From positions 14,632,001-14,696,000 of the forward strand of contig OZ038526.1 in the NCBI GenBank assembly GCA_964036665.1: a stretch of 64,000 nt of DNA, in the 5' to 3' direction. Both the position numbers and the translations under genes were made by a program. Each line of letters begins with the position of its first letter. Position 1 is the stretch's first letter. This document shows, in pieces, positions 1 to 8,460 of the stretch. The DNA is from Gordius sp. MW1 (taxonomy: Eukaryota; Nematomorpha; Gordioida; Gordea; Gordiidae). Under the pieces are notes generated by a model. It saw only the letters and a program-made list of their open reading frames with translations. It did not search any database and was not told where the DNA came from.

Positions 1-66
1 CATTGGTCAGCAGCCAACGGACGGCCAAAAAGTCTTATTATCAACGGTATTAACAAGAACAATATA
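1..66 (+). repeat. Flank repeat family, copy a (truncated by window start)
   Basis: It begins CATTGGTCAGCAGCCAACGG and runs through CGGACGGCCAAAAAG to a TAACAAGAACAA tail. The same order of motifs recurs near 259-347, 386-490 and 821-910. Its left end is cut by the window, so the GGCCAATGGTCATT part seen in the other copies is missing. Confidence 0.75.
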
Positions 67-130
67 TAAATTTAAACAAAAAAATAAAAAATAAATTTGG
101 CCTCTCCGGAATTCGAACCCACATCAAGAG

Positions 131-250
131 AGGCATAGGCTTTTGTGGGGGGGGCATAGGGACCCATATCAGTAGAGGCATAGGCTCTACTAGGGGAGGG
201 CATAGGGTAATTGTCAATGTTAGTCAAAAAAACGAAAAAAATAATTTTCG
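131..250 (+). repeat. Duplicated flank segment, copy 1 (GGCATAGG-rich)
   Basis: It contains GGCATAGGC, GGGACCCATATCAGTAGAGG, GGCATAGGCTCTAC, GGGAGGGCATAGGGTAATTG and TCAATGTTAGTC followed by CGAAAAAAATAATTTTCGAA. The same order of motifs recurs at about 717-818. Within the copy GGCATAGG is itself repeated four times, so the segment is a repeat within a repeat. Confidence 0.75.
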
Positions 251-502
251 AATCATACTTTGGCCAGTGGTCATTTCATTCCATTGGTCAGCAGGCAACG
301 GACGGCCAAAAAGTTATAATAGCAATGGTAGTAACAGGAATAATCATAATAGTAAAAAAAAACGAAAAAAAAACTTGGATTCATATTTTGGCCAATGGTC
401 ATTTTTTCCATTGGTCAGCACCCAACGGACGGCCAAAAAGTCTTATTATCAATGGTAGTAACAAGAACAATCATAAGAGTCAAAAAAAACTCCGGGATTC
501 GA
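249..502 (+). repeat. Two tandem 127-bp copies (b and c) of the flank repeat
   Basis: CATTGGTCAGCA starts at 282 and again at 409, a spacing of 127 bp. Both copies have TTTGGCCA(A/G)TGGTCATTT upstream, a CAACGGACGGCCAAAAAG core, and a GTAACA(A/G)GAA(C/T)AATCATAA tail followed by AAAAAAAACGAAAAAA or AAAAAAAC. Copy b carries scattered substitutions relative to a and c. Edges are approximate because the A-rich spacers align loosely. Confidence 0.75.
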
Positions 503-507
503 ACCCA
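491..507 (-). other. Isolated tRNA T-arm / Pol III B-box-like motif
   Basis: Read on the minus strand, this gives GGGTTCGAATCCCGGAG, which contains the B-box consensus GGTTCGANNCC exactly. A related but imperfect form (GGGTTCGAATTCCGGAG on the minus strand) lies at 104-120. I see no A-box, anticodon arm or acceptor pairing in the expected upstream position (about 510-570, read leftward), so this is not called as a tRNA or SINE. It may be a remnant of a tRNA-derived element or chance. Confidence 0.35.
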
Positions 508-553
508 AAAACTAGAGAAATTAACAAAAATTAAGAGTAAAGAACGAGACAAG

Positions 554-651
554 ACATTCTGTGCAAGACAAGACATTCGGTGCAAGACAAGACATTCGGT
601 GCAAGACATCAAGACATTCGGTGCAAGACAAGACATTCAATGCAAGACAAG
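554..651 (+). repeat. 19-bp minisatellite, five copies
   Basis: The unit ACATTCGGTGCAAGACAAG starts at 554, 573, 592, 614 and 633. The third copy is 22 bp long through an extra ATC. The first (ACATTCTGTG) and last (ACATTCAATG) copies are variant, and GACAAGACAC follows as a partial copy. Edge copies that are more divergent than the centre are typical of a slippage or unequal-exchange minisatellite. Confidence 0.9.
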
Positions 652-677
652 ACAAGACACCGAACAGCGTTACAAAC

Positions 678-711
678 AAAAGCGAGCGCATAAATTGCAT
701 AGCATTTAATT
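678..711 (+). repeat. ATAAATTGCATAGCA motif, copy 1
   Basis: AAAAGCGAGCGCATAAATTG followed by CATAGCATTTAATT. A near-identical motif lies at about 979-1010 and is the last flank sequence before the satellite. In this copy it runs on into TTAATTAAATAGGGGCAC, not satellite, so it shows what may have lain at the boundary before the satellite was joined there. Confidence 0.7.
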
Positions 712-716
712 AAATA

Positions 717-818
717 GGGGCACAGGGACCCATATCAGTAGATGCATAGGCCCTTGTAGTGGAGGGCATAGGGTAATTATCAATGTTAACCTATTTAAAA
801 ACGAAAAAAAAATTTCGA
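717..818 (+). repeat. Duplicated flank segment, copy 2
   Basis: GGGCACAGGGACCCATATCAG, GATGCATAGGCCCTTG, GGAGGGCATAGGGTAATTAT and CAATGTTAACC with CGAAAAAAAAATTTCGAT match copy 1 in order with substitutions. Together with copy d of the CATTGGTCAG repeat, this suggests that one larger unit of about 180-190 bp was duplicated roughly 570 bp apart. Confidence 0.75.
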
Positions 819-820
819 TT

Positions 821-910
821 TATTTGGCCAATGGTCATTTTTTTCAATGGTCAGTAGCCTGCGGATGGTCAAAAAGTCATATTATCAATGGTATTAACAA
901 GAACAAAATA
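821..910 (+). repeat. Flank repeat family, copy d (diverged)
   Basis: TATTTGGCCAATGGTCATTT at 821-840 is followed by CAATGGTCAGTAGCCTGCGG and AAAAAGTCATATTATCAATGG, then TATTAACAAGAACAA. It is the most diverged of the four copies (CTGCGGATGG replaces CAACGGACGG). It lies downstream of the second copy of the larger duplicated segment, in the same relative order as copy b after the first. Confidence 0.7.
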
Positions 911-944
911 TTAATTTAATTAAATATATGCATTGGAGGGTAAA

Positions 945-977
945 CGGACGGACATCAACGGACATCAACGGACAACC
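945..977 (+). repeat. Short 10-bp tandem repeat
   Basis: GGACATCAAC occurs at 950-959 and 960-969, flanked by a partial GGAC on the left (from 946) and GGACAACC on the right. It lies about 30 bp before the satellite array. The GGAC core echoes the CGGACGG motif of the neighbouring flank repeats. Confidence 0.8.
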
Positions 978-978
978 A

Positions 979-1010
979 AAAACGAGCCCATAAATTGCAT
1001 AGCAATTAAA
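979..1010 (+). repeat. ATAAATTGCATAGCA motif, copy 2, at the satellite boundary
   Basis: AAAACGAGCCCATAAATTGC followed by ATAGCAATTAAAAG. The final TAAAAG is shared with the normal monomer junction (TATATAAAAGTAAG), so the exact breakpoint is ambiguous over about 1007-1010. This is consistent with joining at a few bases of homology. Confidence 0.7.
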
Positions 1011-1083
1011 AGTAAGCCAATTTGAGAATCCTATTATCCTCGATTGACTTCCGAAAAGAGGTTTTAAGCTGCGAGAACTATCA

Positions 1084-1094
1084 TTTTGACAAAA
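1084..1094. other. Dyad symmetry TTTTG-A-CAAAA in the monomer (positions 74-84)
   Basis: An 11-bp perfect palindrome around a central A. It is present in nearly every full and short unit read. Occasional variants (ATTCTGACAAAAG, common near 25.8-34.8 kb and 60.7-63.4 kb) break the outer left arm. Confidence 0.8.
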
Positions 1095-1108
1095 GACAAC
1101 GTTTTATT

Positions 1109-1135
1109 GTTGCGATTAGTTTGTTGTATCGCAAC
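1109..1135. other. Dyad GTTGCGAT / ATCGCAAC with 11-base loop (positions 99-125)
   Basis: Two perfect 8-bp arms flank TAGTTTGTTGT. This is the strongest hairpin or cruciform candidate in the unit and is kept in both the 345- and 179-bp forms. Arm variants such as GCATCG, GCTACG, GCAAAG, GTTACG and GTTGTG are seen without a matching change in the other arm. That argues against strong selection on a paired RNA, though not against a DNA-level role. Confidence 0.8.
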
Positions 1136-1169
1136 GTGAGTGCTTAATTTTTGAAAACTGCTCTATGCG

Positions 1170-1177
1170 ATCATGAT
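1170..1177. other. Palindrome ATCATGAT (positions 160-167)
   Basis: A perfect 8-bp palindrome containing TCATGA. It is highly conserved in both unit forms, so a BspHI-type site (TCATGA) should cut nearly once per unit and give a 345/179-bp ladder. Confidence 0.8.
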
Positions 1178-1251
1178 TTCAAAGTAATAGTTTTCAGATT
1201 CTGATAAATTTTTACTTGGGATCATAGAAACCACGTCTGAAAACGACAACT

Positions 1252-1264
1252 TTCATCGGATGAA
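1252..1264. other. Palindrome TTCATC-G-GATGAA (positions 242-254)
   Basis: Six-base arms around a central G. It lies in the half of the monomer missing from the 179-bp form. A recurring haplotype carries TTCCTCGGATGAA, which breaks it (for example near 17,145, 19,365, 23,340, 35,975, 40,795, 52,495 and 59,380). Confidence 0.8.
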
Positions 1265-1276
1265 CACGGTTCAAAG

Positions 1277-1319
1277 AAAAATATGTGAAAAATTTTGAGG
1301 TAAAAATATTTATTTTTTT
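1277..1319. other. A/T-tract run, candidate bent DNA (positions 267-309)
   Basis: AAAAA at 1277-1281, AAAAATTTT at 1288-1296, AAAAA at 1302-1306 and TTTTTTT at 1313-1319 follow one another at about 11-14-bp spacing, near helical phase. Tracts of this kind can bend DNA. The block is conserved in full units and absent from the 179-bp form. Curvature itself is inference. Confidence 0.6.
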
Positions 1320-1347
1320 CGATTCTATGTGAAAGAGCATGAAAAAA

Positions 1348-1356
1348 TATATAAAA
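1348..1356 (+). promoter_or_regulatory. TATA-like TATATAAAA at the monomer junction
   Basis: TATATAAAA ends almost every full unit and abuts the next AGTAAG. It resembles a TATA box in sequence, but the unit is strongly A+T-rich, so chance is a full explanation. I list it only as a possible start point for satellite transcripts. The 179-bp form lacks it. Confidence 0.25.
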
Positions 1357-1700
1357 GTAAGCCAATTTGAGAATCCTATTATCCTCGATTGACTTCCGAA
1401 AAGAGGTTTTAAGCTGCGAGAACTATCATTTTGACAAAAGACAACGTTTTATTGTTGCGATTAGTTTGTTGTATCGCAACGTGACTTCTTAATTTTTGAA
1501 AACTGCTCTATGCGATCGTGATTTCAAAGTAATAGTTTTTAGATTCTGATAAATTTTTACTTGGGATCATAGAAACCACGTCTGAAAACGACAACTTTTA
1601 TCGGATGAATACGGTTCAAAGAAAAATATGTGAAAAATTTTGAGGTAAAAATATTTATTTTTTTCGATTCTATGTGAAAGAGCATGAAAAAATATATAAA

Positions 1701-2039
1701 AGTAAGCCAATTTGAAAATCCTATTATCCTCGGACTTCCGAAAAGAGGTTTTAAGCTGCGAACTATCATTTGACAAAAGACAACGTTTTATTGTTGCGAT
1801 TAGTTTGTTGTATCGCAACGTGAGTGCTTAATTTTTGAAAACTGCTCTATGCGATCATGATTTCAAAGTAATAGTTTTTAAATTCTGGTAAATTTTTACT
1901 TGGGATCATAGAAACCACGTCTGAAAACGACAACTTTCATCGGATGAATACGGTTCAAAGAAAAATATGTGAAAAATTTTGAGGTAAAATTTTTTATTTT
2001 TTTCGATTCTATGTGAAAGAGCATGAAAAAATATATAAA
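1701..2039 (+). repeat. 339-bp variant monomer with three small deletions
   Basis: Compared with the reference, CTCGATTGACTT becomes CTCGGACTT, GCGAGAAC becomes GCGAAC, and one T is missing from ATTTTGAC. The losses sum to 6 bp. They remove stop codons on the minus strand and create the 70- and 83-codon open frames seen there, which I treat as chance. Confidence 0.85.
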
Positions 2040-2269
2040 AGTAAGCCAATTTGACAATCCTATTATATTCGATTGACTTCCGAAAAGAGGTTTTAAGCTG
2101 CGAGAACTATCATTTTGACAAAAGACAACGTTTTATTGTTGCGATTAGTTTGTTGTATCGCAACGTGAGTGCTTAATTTTTGAAAACTGCTCTATGCGAT
2201 CATGATTTCAAAGTAATAGTTTTTAGATTCTGATAAATTTTTACTTGGGATCATAGAAACCACGTCTGA

Positions 2270-4530
2270 AAACGACAACTTTCATCGGATGAATACGGTT
2301 CAAAGAAAAATATATGAAAAATTTTGAGGTACAAAATATTTATTTTTTTCGATTCTATGTGAAAGAGCATGAAAAAATATATAAAAGTAAGCCAATTTGA
2401 GAATCCTATTATCCCCGATTGACTTCCGAAAAGAGGTTTTAAGCTGCGAGAACTATCATTTTGACAAAAGACAACGTTTTATTGTTGCGATTAGTTTGTT
2501 GTATCGCAACGTGAGTGCTTAATTTTTGAAAACTGCTCTATGCGATCATGATTTCAAAGTAATAGTTTTTAGATTCTGATAAATTTTTACTTGGGATCAT
2601 AGAAACCACGTCTGAAAACGACAACTTTCATCGGATGAATACGGTTCAAAGAAAAATATGTGAAAAATTTTGAGGCAAAAATATTTATTTTTTTCGATTC
2701 TATGTGAAAGAGCATGAAAAAATATATAAAAGTAAGCCAATTGGAGAATCCTATTATCCTCGATTGACTTCCGAAAAGAGGTTTTGAGCTGCGAGAACTA
2801 TCATTTTGACAAAAGACAACGTTTTATTGTTGCGATTAGTTTGTTGTATCGCAACGTGAGTGCTTAATTTTTGAAAACTGCTCTATGCGATCATGATTTC
2901 AAAGTAATAGTTTTTAGATTCTGATAAATTTTTACTTGGGATCATAGAAACCACGAGAGGTTTTAAACTGGGAGAACTATCATTTTGACAAAAGACAACG
3001 TTTTATTGTTGCGATTAGTTTGTTGTATCGCAACGTGAGTGCTTAATTTTTGAAAACTGCTCTTTGCGATCATGATTTCAAAGTAATAGTTTTTAGATTC
3101 TGATAAATTTTTACTTGGGATCATAGAAACCACGAGAGGTTTTAAGCTGGGAGAACTATCATTTTGACAAAAGACAACGTTTTATTGTTGCGATTAGTTT
3201 GTTGTATCGCAACGTGAGTGCTTAATTTTTGAAAACTGCTCTTTGCGATCATGATTTCAAAGTAATAGTTTTTAGATTCTGATAAATTTTTACTTGGGAT
3301 CATAAAAACCACGTCTGAATACGACAACTTTCATCGGATGAATACGGTTCAAAGAAAAATATGTGAAAAATTTTGAGGTAAAAATATTTATTTTTTTCGA
3401 TTCTATGTGAAAGAGCATGAAAAAATATATAAAAGTAAGCCAATTTGAGAATCCTATTATCCTCGATTGACTTCCGAAAAGAGGTTTTAAGCTGCGAGAA
3501 CTATCATTTTGACAAAAGACAACGTTTTATTGTTGCGATTAGTTTGTTGTATCGCAACGTGAGTGCAATTTTTGAAAACTGCTCTATGCGATCATGATTT
3601 CAAAGTAATAGTTTTCAGATTCTGATAAATTTTTACTTGGGATCATAGAAACCACGTCTGAAAACGACAACTTTCATTGGATGAACAAGGTTCAAATAAA
3701 AATATGTGAAAAATTTTGAGGTAAAAATATTTATTTTTTTCGATTCTATGTGAAAGAGCATGAAAAAATATATCAAAGTAAGCCAATTTGAGAATCCTAT
3801 TATCCTCGATTGACTTCTGAAAAGAGGTTTTAAGCTGCGAGAACTATCATTTTGACAAAAGACAACGTTTTATTGTTGCGATTAGTTTGTTGTATCGCAA
3901 CGTGAGTGCTTAATTTTTGAAAACTGCTCTATGCGATCATGATTTCAAAGTAATAGTTTTTAGATTCTGATCAATTTTTACTTGGGATCATAGAAACCAC
4001 GAGAGGTTTTAAGCTGGGAGAACTATCATTTTGACAAAAGACAACGTTTTATTGTTGCGATTAGTTTGTTGTATCGCAACGTGAGTGCTTAATTTTTGAA
4101 AACTGCTCTATGCGATCATGATTTCAAAGTAATAGTTTTTAGATTCTGATAAATTTTTACTTGGGATCATAAAAACCACGTCTGAATACGACAACTTTCA
4201 TCGGATGAATACGGTTCAAAGAAAAATATGTGAAAAATTTTGAGGTAAAAATATTTATTTATTTCGATTCTATGTGAAAGAGCATGTATATATAAAAGTA
4301 AGCCAATTTGAGAATCCTATTATCCTCGATTGACTTCCGAAAAGAGGTTTTAAGCTGCGAGAACTATCATTTTGACAAAAGACAACGTTTTATTGTTGCG
4401 ATTAGTTTGTTGTATCGCAAAGTGAGTGCTTAATTTTTGAAAACTGCTCTATGCGATCATGATTTCAAAGTAATAGTTTTCAGATTCTGATAAATTTTTA
4501 CTTGGGATCATAGAAACCACGTCTGAAAAC
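2270..4530 (+). repeat. Block duplication near 2.3-7.0 kb, copy A
   Basis: Rare variants in order are GAGGTACAAAAT (2326), GAGGCAAAAAT, GAGAATCC after CCAATTG, two consecutive short units (2956, 3135), TTCATTGGATGAACAAGG (3676), a third short unit (4002) and AGCATGTATATA (4283). All recur in copy B. Edges are approximate. Confidence 0.88.
2956..3134 (+). repeat. Reference 179-bp short unit (monomer positions 47-225)
   Basis: CCACG is joined directly to AGAGGTTTT, removing 166 bp. The same junction (first A of AGAGG) is at 2956, 3135, 4002, 5213, 5392, 5571, 6440, 9011, 10915, 13152, 14711, 16602, 17443, 19692, 21589, 22455, 24358, 24892, 25406, 29035, 29569, 31806, 34055, 41812, 45771, 47322, 49554, 54543, 56094, 60395 and 62298. 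Most carry a linked C-to-G change (GCTGGG instead of GCTGCG). The 10915 and 14711 copies share a further 7-bp loss (GCTGGATC). One junction shared by all means a single origin followed by spread. Confidence 0.93.
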
Positions 4531-6970
4531 GACAACTTTCATCGGATGAATACGGTTCAAAGAAAAATATATGAAAAATTTTGAGGTACAAAATATTTAT
4601 TTTTTTCGATTCTATGTGAAAGAGCATGAAAAAATATATAAAAGTAAGCCAATTTGAGAATCCTATTATCCCCGATTGACTTCCGAAAAGAGGTTTTAAG
4701 CTGCGAGAACTATCATTTTGACAAAAGACAACGTTTTATTGTTGCGATTAGTTTGTTGTATCGCAACGTGAGTGCTTAATTTTTGAAAACTGCTCTATGC
4801 GATCATGATTTCAAAGTAATAGTTTTTAGATTCTGATAAATTTTTACTTGGGATCATAGAAACCACGTCTGAAAACGACAACTTTCATCGGATGAATACG
4901 GTTCAAAGAAAAATATGTGAAAAATTTTGAGGCAAAAATATTTATTTTTTTCGATTCTATGTGAAAGAGCATGAAAAAATATATAAAAGTAAGCCAATTG
5001 GAGAATCCTATTATCCTCGATTGACTTCCGAAAAGAGGTTTTGAGCTGCGAGAACTATCATTTTGACAAAAGACAACGTTTTATTGTTGCGATTAGTTTG
5101 TTGTATCGCAACGTGAGTGCTTAATTTTTGAAAACTGCTCTATGCGATCATGATTTCAAAGTAATAGTTTTTAGATTCTGATAAATTTTTACTTGGGATC
5201 ATAGAAACCACGAGAGGTTTTAAACTGGGAGAACTATCATTTTGACAAAAGACAACGTTTTATTGTTGCGATTAGTTTGTTGTATCGCAACGTGAGTGCT
5301 TAATTTTTGAAAACTGCTCTTTGCGATCATGATTTCAAAGTAATAGTTTTTAGATTCTGATAAATTTTTACTTGGGATCATAGAAACCACGAGAGGTTTT
5401 AAGCTGGGAGAACTATCATTTTGACAAAAGACAACGTTTTATTGTTGCGATTAGTTTGTTGTATCGCAACGTGAGTGCTTAATTTTTGAAAACTGCTCTT
5501 TGCGATCATGATTTCAAAGTAATAGTTTTTAGATTCTGATAAATTTTTACTTGGGATCATAGAAACCACGAGAGGTTTTAAGCTGGGAGAACTATCATTT
5601 TGACAAAAGACAACGTTTTATTGTTGCGATTAGTTTGTTGTATCGCAACGTGAGTGCTTAATTTTTGAAAACTGCTCTTTGCGATCATGATTTCAAAGTA
5701 ATAGTTTTTAGATTCTGATAAATTTTTACTTGGGATCATAAAAACCACGTCTGAATACGACAACTTTCATCGGATGAATACGGTTCAAAGAAAAATATGT
5801 GAAAAATTTTGAGGTAAAAATATTTATTTTTTTCGATTCTATGTGAAAGAGCATGAAAAAATATATAAAAGTAAGCCAATTTGAGAATCCTATTATCCTC
5901 GATTGACTTCCGAAAAGAGGTTTTAAGCTGCGAGAACTATCATTTTGACAAAAGACAACGTTTTATTGTTGCGATTAGTTTGTTGTATCGCAACGTGAGT
6001 GCTTAATTTTTGAAAACTGCTCTATGCGATCATGATTTCAAAGTAATAGTTTTCAGATTCTGATAAATTTTTACTTGGGATCATAGAAACCACGTCTGAA
6101 AACGACAACTTTCATTGGATGAACAAGGTTCAAATAAAAATATGTGAAAAATTTTGAGGTAAAAATATTTATTTTTTTCGATTCTATGTGAAAGAGCATG
6201 AAAAAATATATCAAAGTAAGCCAATTTGAGAATCCTATTATCCTCGATTGACTTCTGAAAAGAGGTTTTAAGCTGCGAGAACTATCATTTTGACAAAAGA
6301 CAACGTTTTATTGTTGCGATTAGTTTGTTGTATCGCAACGTGAGTGCTTAATTTTTGAAAACTGCTCTATGCGATCATGATTTCAAAGTAATAGTTTTTA
6401 GATTCTGATCAATTTTTACTTGGGATCATAGAAACCACGAGAGGTTTTAAGCTGGGAGAACTATCATTTTGACAAAAGACAACGTTTTATTGTTGCGATT
6501 AGTTTGTTGTATCGCAACGTGAGTGCTTAATTTTTGAAAACTGCTCTATGCGATCATGATTTCAAAGTAATAGTTTTTAGATTCTGATAAATTTTTACTT
6601 GGGATCATAAAAACCACGTCTGAATACGACAACTTTCATCGGATGAATACGGTTCAAAGAAAAATATGTGAAAAATTTTGAGGTAAAAATATTTATTTAT
6701 TTCGATTCTATGTGAAAGAGCATGTATATATAAAAGTAAGCCAATTTGAGAATCCTATTATCCTCGATTGACTTCCGAAAAGAGGTTTTAAGCTGCGAGA
6801 ACTATCATTTTGACAAAAGACAACGTTTTATTGTTGCGATTAGTTTGTTGTATCGCAAAGTGAGTGCTTAATTTTTGAAAACTGCTCTATGCGATCATGA
6901 TTTCAAAGTAATAGTTTTCAGATTCTGATAAATTTTTACTTGGGATCATAGAAACCACGTCTGAAAACGA
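4531..6970 (+). repeat. Block duplication near 2.3-7.0 kb, copy B with an extra short unit
   Basis: It matches copy A at an offset of 2,257 bp on the left (GAGGTACAAAAT at 4583) and 2,436-2,438 bp further right (ATTGGATGAACAAGG at 6114, CATGTATA at 6721). The gain of 179 bp is one more short unit: three in a row (5213, 5392, 5571) against two in copy A. The remaining 2 bp is a TT loss private to copy A near 3566. Confidence 0.88.
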
Positions 6971-8460
6971 CAACTTTCATCGGATTAACACGGCTCAAAG
7001 AAAAATATGTGAAAAACTTTGAGGTAAAAATATTTATTTTTTTCGATTCTATGTGAAAGAGCATGAAAAAATATATAAAAGTAAGCCAATTTGAAAATCC
7101 TATTATCCTCGATTGACTTCCGAAAAGAGGTTTTAAGCTGCGAGAACTATCATTTTGACAAAAGACAACGTTTTATTGTTCCGATTAGTTTGTTGTATCG
7201 CAACGTGAGTGCTTAATTTTTGAAAACTGCTCTATGCGATCATGATTTCAAAGTAATAGTTTTTAAATTTTGATAAATTTTCACTTGGGATCATAGAAAC
7301 CACGTCTGAAAACGACACTTTCATCGGATGAATACGGTTCAAAGAAAAATATGTGAAAAATTTTGAGGCAAAAATATTTATTTTTTTCGATTCTATGTGA
7401 AAGAGCATGAAAAAATATATAAAATTTGAGAATCCTATTAACCTCGATTGACTTCCGAAAAGAGGTTTTAAGCTGCGAGAACTATCATTTTGACAAAAGA
7501 CAACGTTTTATTGTTGCGATTAGTTTGTTGTATCGCAACGTGAGTGCTTAATTTTTGAAAACTGCTCTATGCGATCATGATTTCAAAGTAATAGTTTTCA
7601 GATTCTGATAAATTTTTACTTGGGATCATAGAAACCACGTCTGAAAACGACAACTTTCATCGGATGAACACGGTTCAAAGAAAAATATGTGAAAAATTTT
7701 GAGGTAAAAATATTTATTTTTTTCGATTCTTTGTGAAAGAGCATGAAAAAATATATAAAAGTAAGCCAATTTGAGAATCCTATTATCCTCGATTGACTTC
7801 CGAAAAGAGGTTTTAAGCTGCGAGAACTATCATTTTGACAAAAGACAACGTTTTATTGTTGCGATTAGTTTGTTGTATCGCAACGTGAGTGCTTAATTTT
7901 TTAAAACTTCTCTATGCGATCATAATTTCAAAGTAATAGTTTTTAGATTCTGAAAAATTTTTACTTGGGATCATAGAAACCACGTCTGAAAACGACAACT
8001 TTCATCGGATGAATACGGTTCAAAGAAAAATATGTGAAAAATTTGAGGTAAAAATATTAATTTTTTTCGATTCTATGTGAAAGAGCATGAAAAAATATAT
8101 AAAAGTAAGCCAATTTGAGAATCCTATTATCCTCGATTGACTTCCGAAAAGAGGTTTTAAGCTGCGAGAACTATCATTTTGACAAAAGACAACGTTTTAT
8201 TGTTGCGATTAGTTTGTTGTATCGCAACGTGAGTGCTTAATTTTTGAAAACTGCTCTATGCGATCATGATTTCAAAGTAATAGTTTTTAGATTCTGATAA
8301 ATTTTTACTTGGGACCATAGAAACCACGTCTGAAAATGACAACTTTCATCGGATGAATACGGTTCAAAGAAAAATATGTGAAAAATTTTGAGGTAAAAAT
8401 ATTTATTTTTTTCGATTCTATGTGAAAGAGCATAAAAAAATATATAAAAGTAAGCCAATT
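6971..8460 (+). repeat. Full-length monomers, mostly unpatterned
   Basis: These are four to five 345-bp units with private changes. One unit near 7423 lost about 10 bp at its start, so that ATATAAAA runs directly into TTTGAGAATCC. I could not assign this stretch to a higher-order repeat. Confidence 0.75.

Larger units (their letters stand above)
1..1006. other. Non-satellite flank, mosaic of short repeats, no gene
   Basis: This stretch shares no 345-bp monomer sequence with the rest of the window. It is a patchwork of short, partly degenerate repeats (listed separately), A-rich runs such as CGAAAAAAA, and an eight-G run at 147-154. Open frames exist (for example 211-534 on the plus strand), but they translate the tandem repeats themselves in shifting frames and are rich in Lys, Asn and Ile, so I do not call a gene. 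It could be the edge of a dispersed non-autonomous element or ordinary repeat-rich intergenic DNA; no terminal repeats or coding domain identify it. Confidence 0.8.
1011..1355 (+). repeat. Reference 345-bp monomer (first unit of the array)
   Basis: It serves as the numbering frame (1011 = position 1). It starts AGTAAGCCAATTTGAG and ends GAAAAAATATATAAA. G+C is 106/345, with 45 C and 61 G, and it has 13 CpG against about 8 expected from base counts. Its two halves resemble each other at a 172-bp offset: AGTAA at positions 1 and 173, and GCGAGAACTATCAT at 61 against ACGACAACTTTCAT at 233. Variant positions used to trace duplications include CTCGATTGAC/CTTGATTGAT, GCAACGTG/GCATCGTG, GGGATCAT/GGGCTCAT and CGTCTGAAAA/CGTCTTAAAA. 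Confidence 0.9.

Noticed and set aside
145..154. G-quadruplex at the eight-G run
   Set aside because: It is one G run; neighbouring GGG runs are few and far apart, so a four-run quadruplex is not supported.
101..175. Complete tRNA gene on the minus strand ending near 101
   Set aside because: The T-arm-like stretch is there, but the stem pairs poorly and I cannot find D and anticodon arms or an A-box in the sequence up to about 180.
211..534. Plus-strand open frame of 107 codons in the flank, and overlapping frames at 267-458, 395-709 and 415-636 (minus)
   Set aside because: They translate the 127-bp tandem and the 19-bp minisatellite. The copies are read in different frames, composition is low-complexity, and no start context or domain supports a protein.
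1348..1356. Functional promoter in every monomer
   Set aside because: TATATAAAA is expected by chance in such A+T-rich DNA and no other promoter element is evident. It is kept only as a low-confidence feature.
1557..1818. Minus-strand frames of 60-88 codons repeated through the array (for example 3142-3327, 5578-5763, 11758-11955, 21221-21487, 26210-26404, 31094-31360, 60028-60258)
   Set aside because: They are the reverse strand of the monomer, opened by private substitutions or one-base indels. The frame is not kept between units, and identical frames only mark duplicated DNA.
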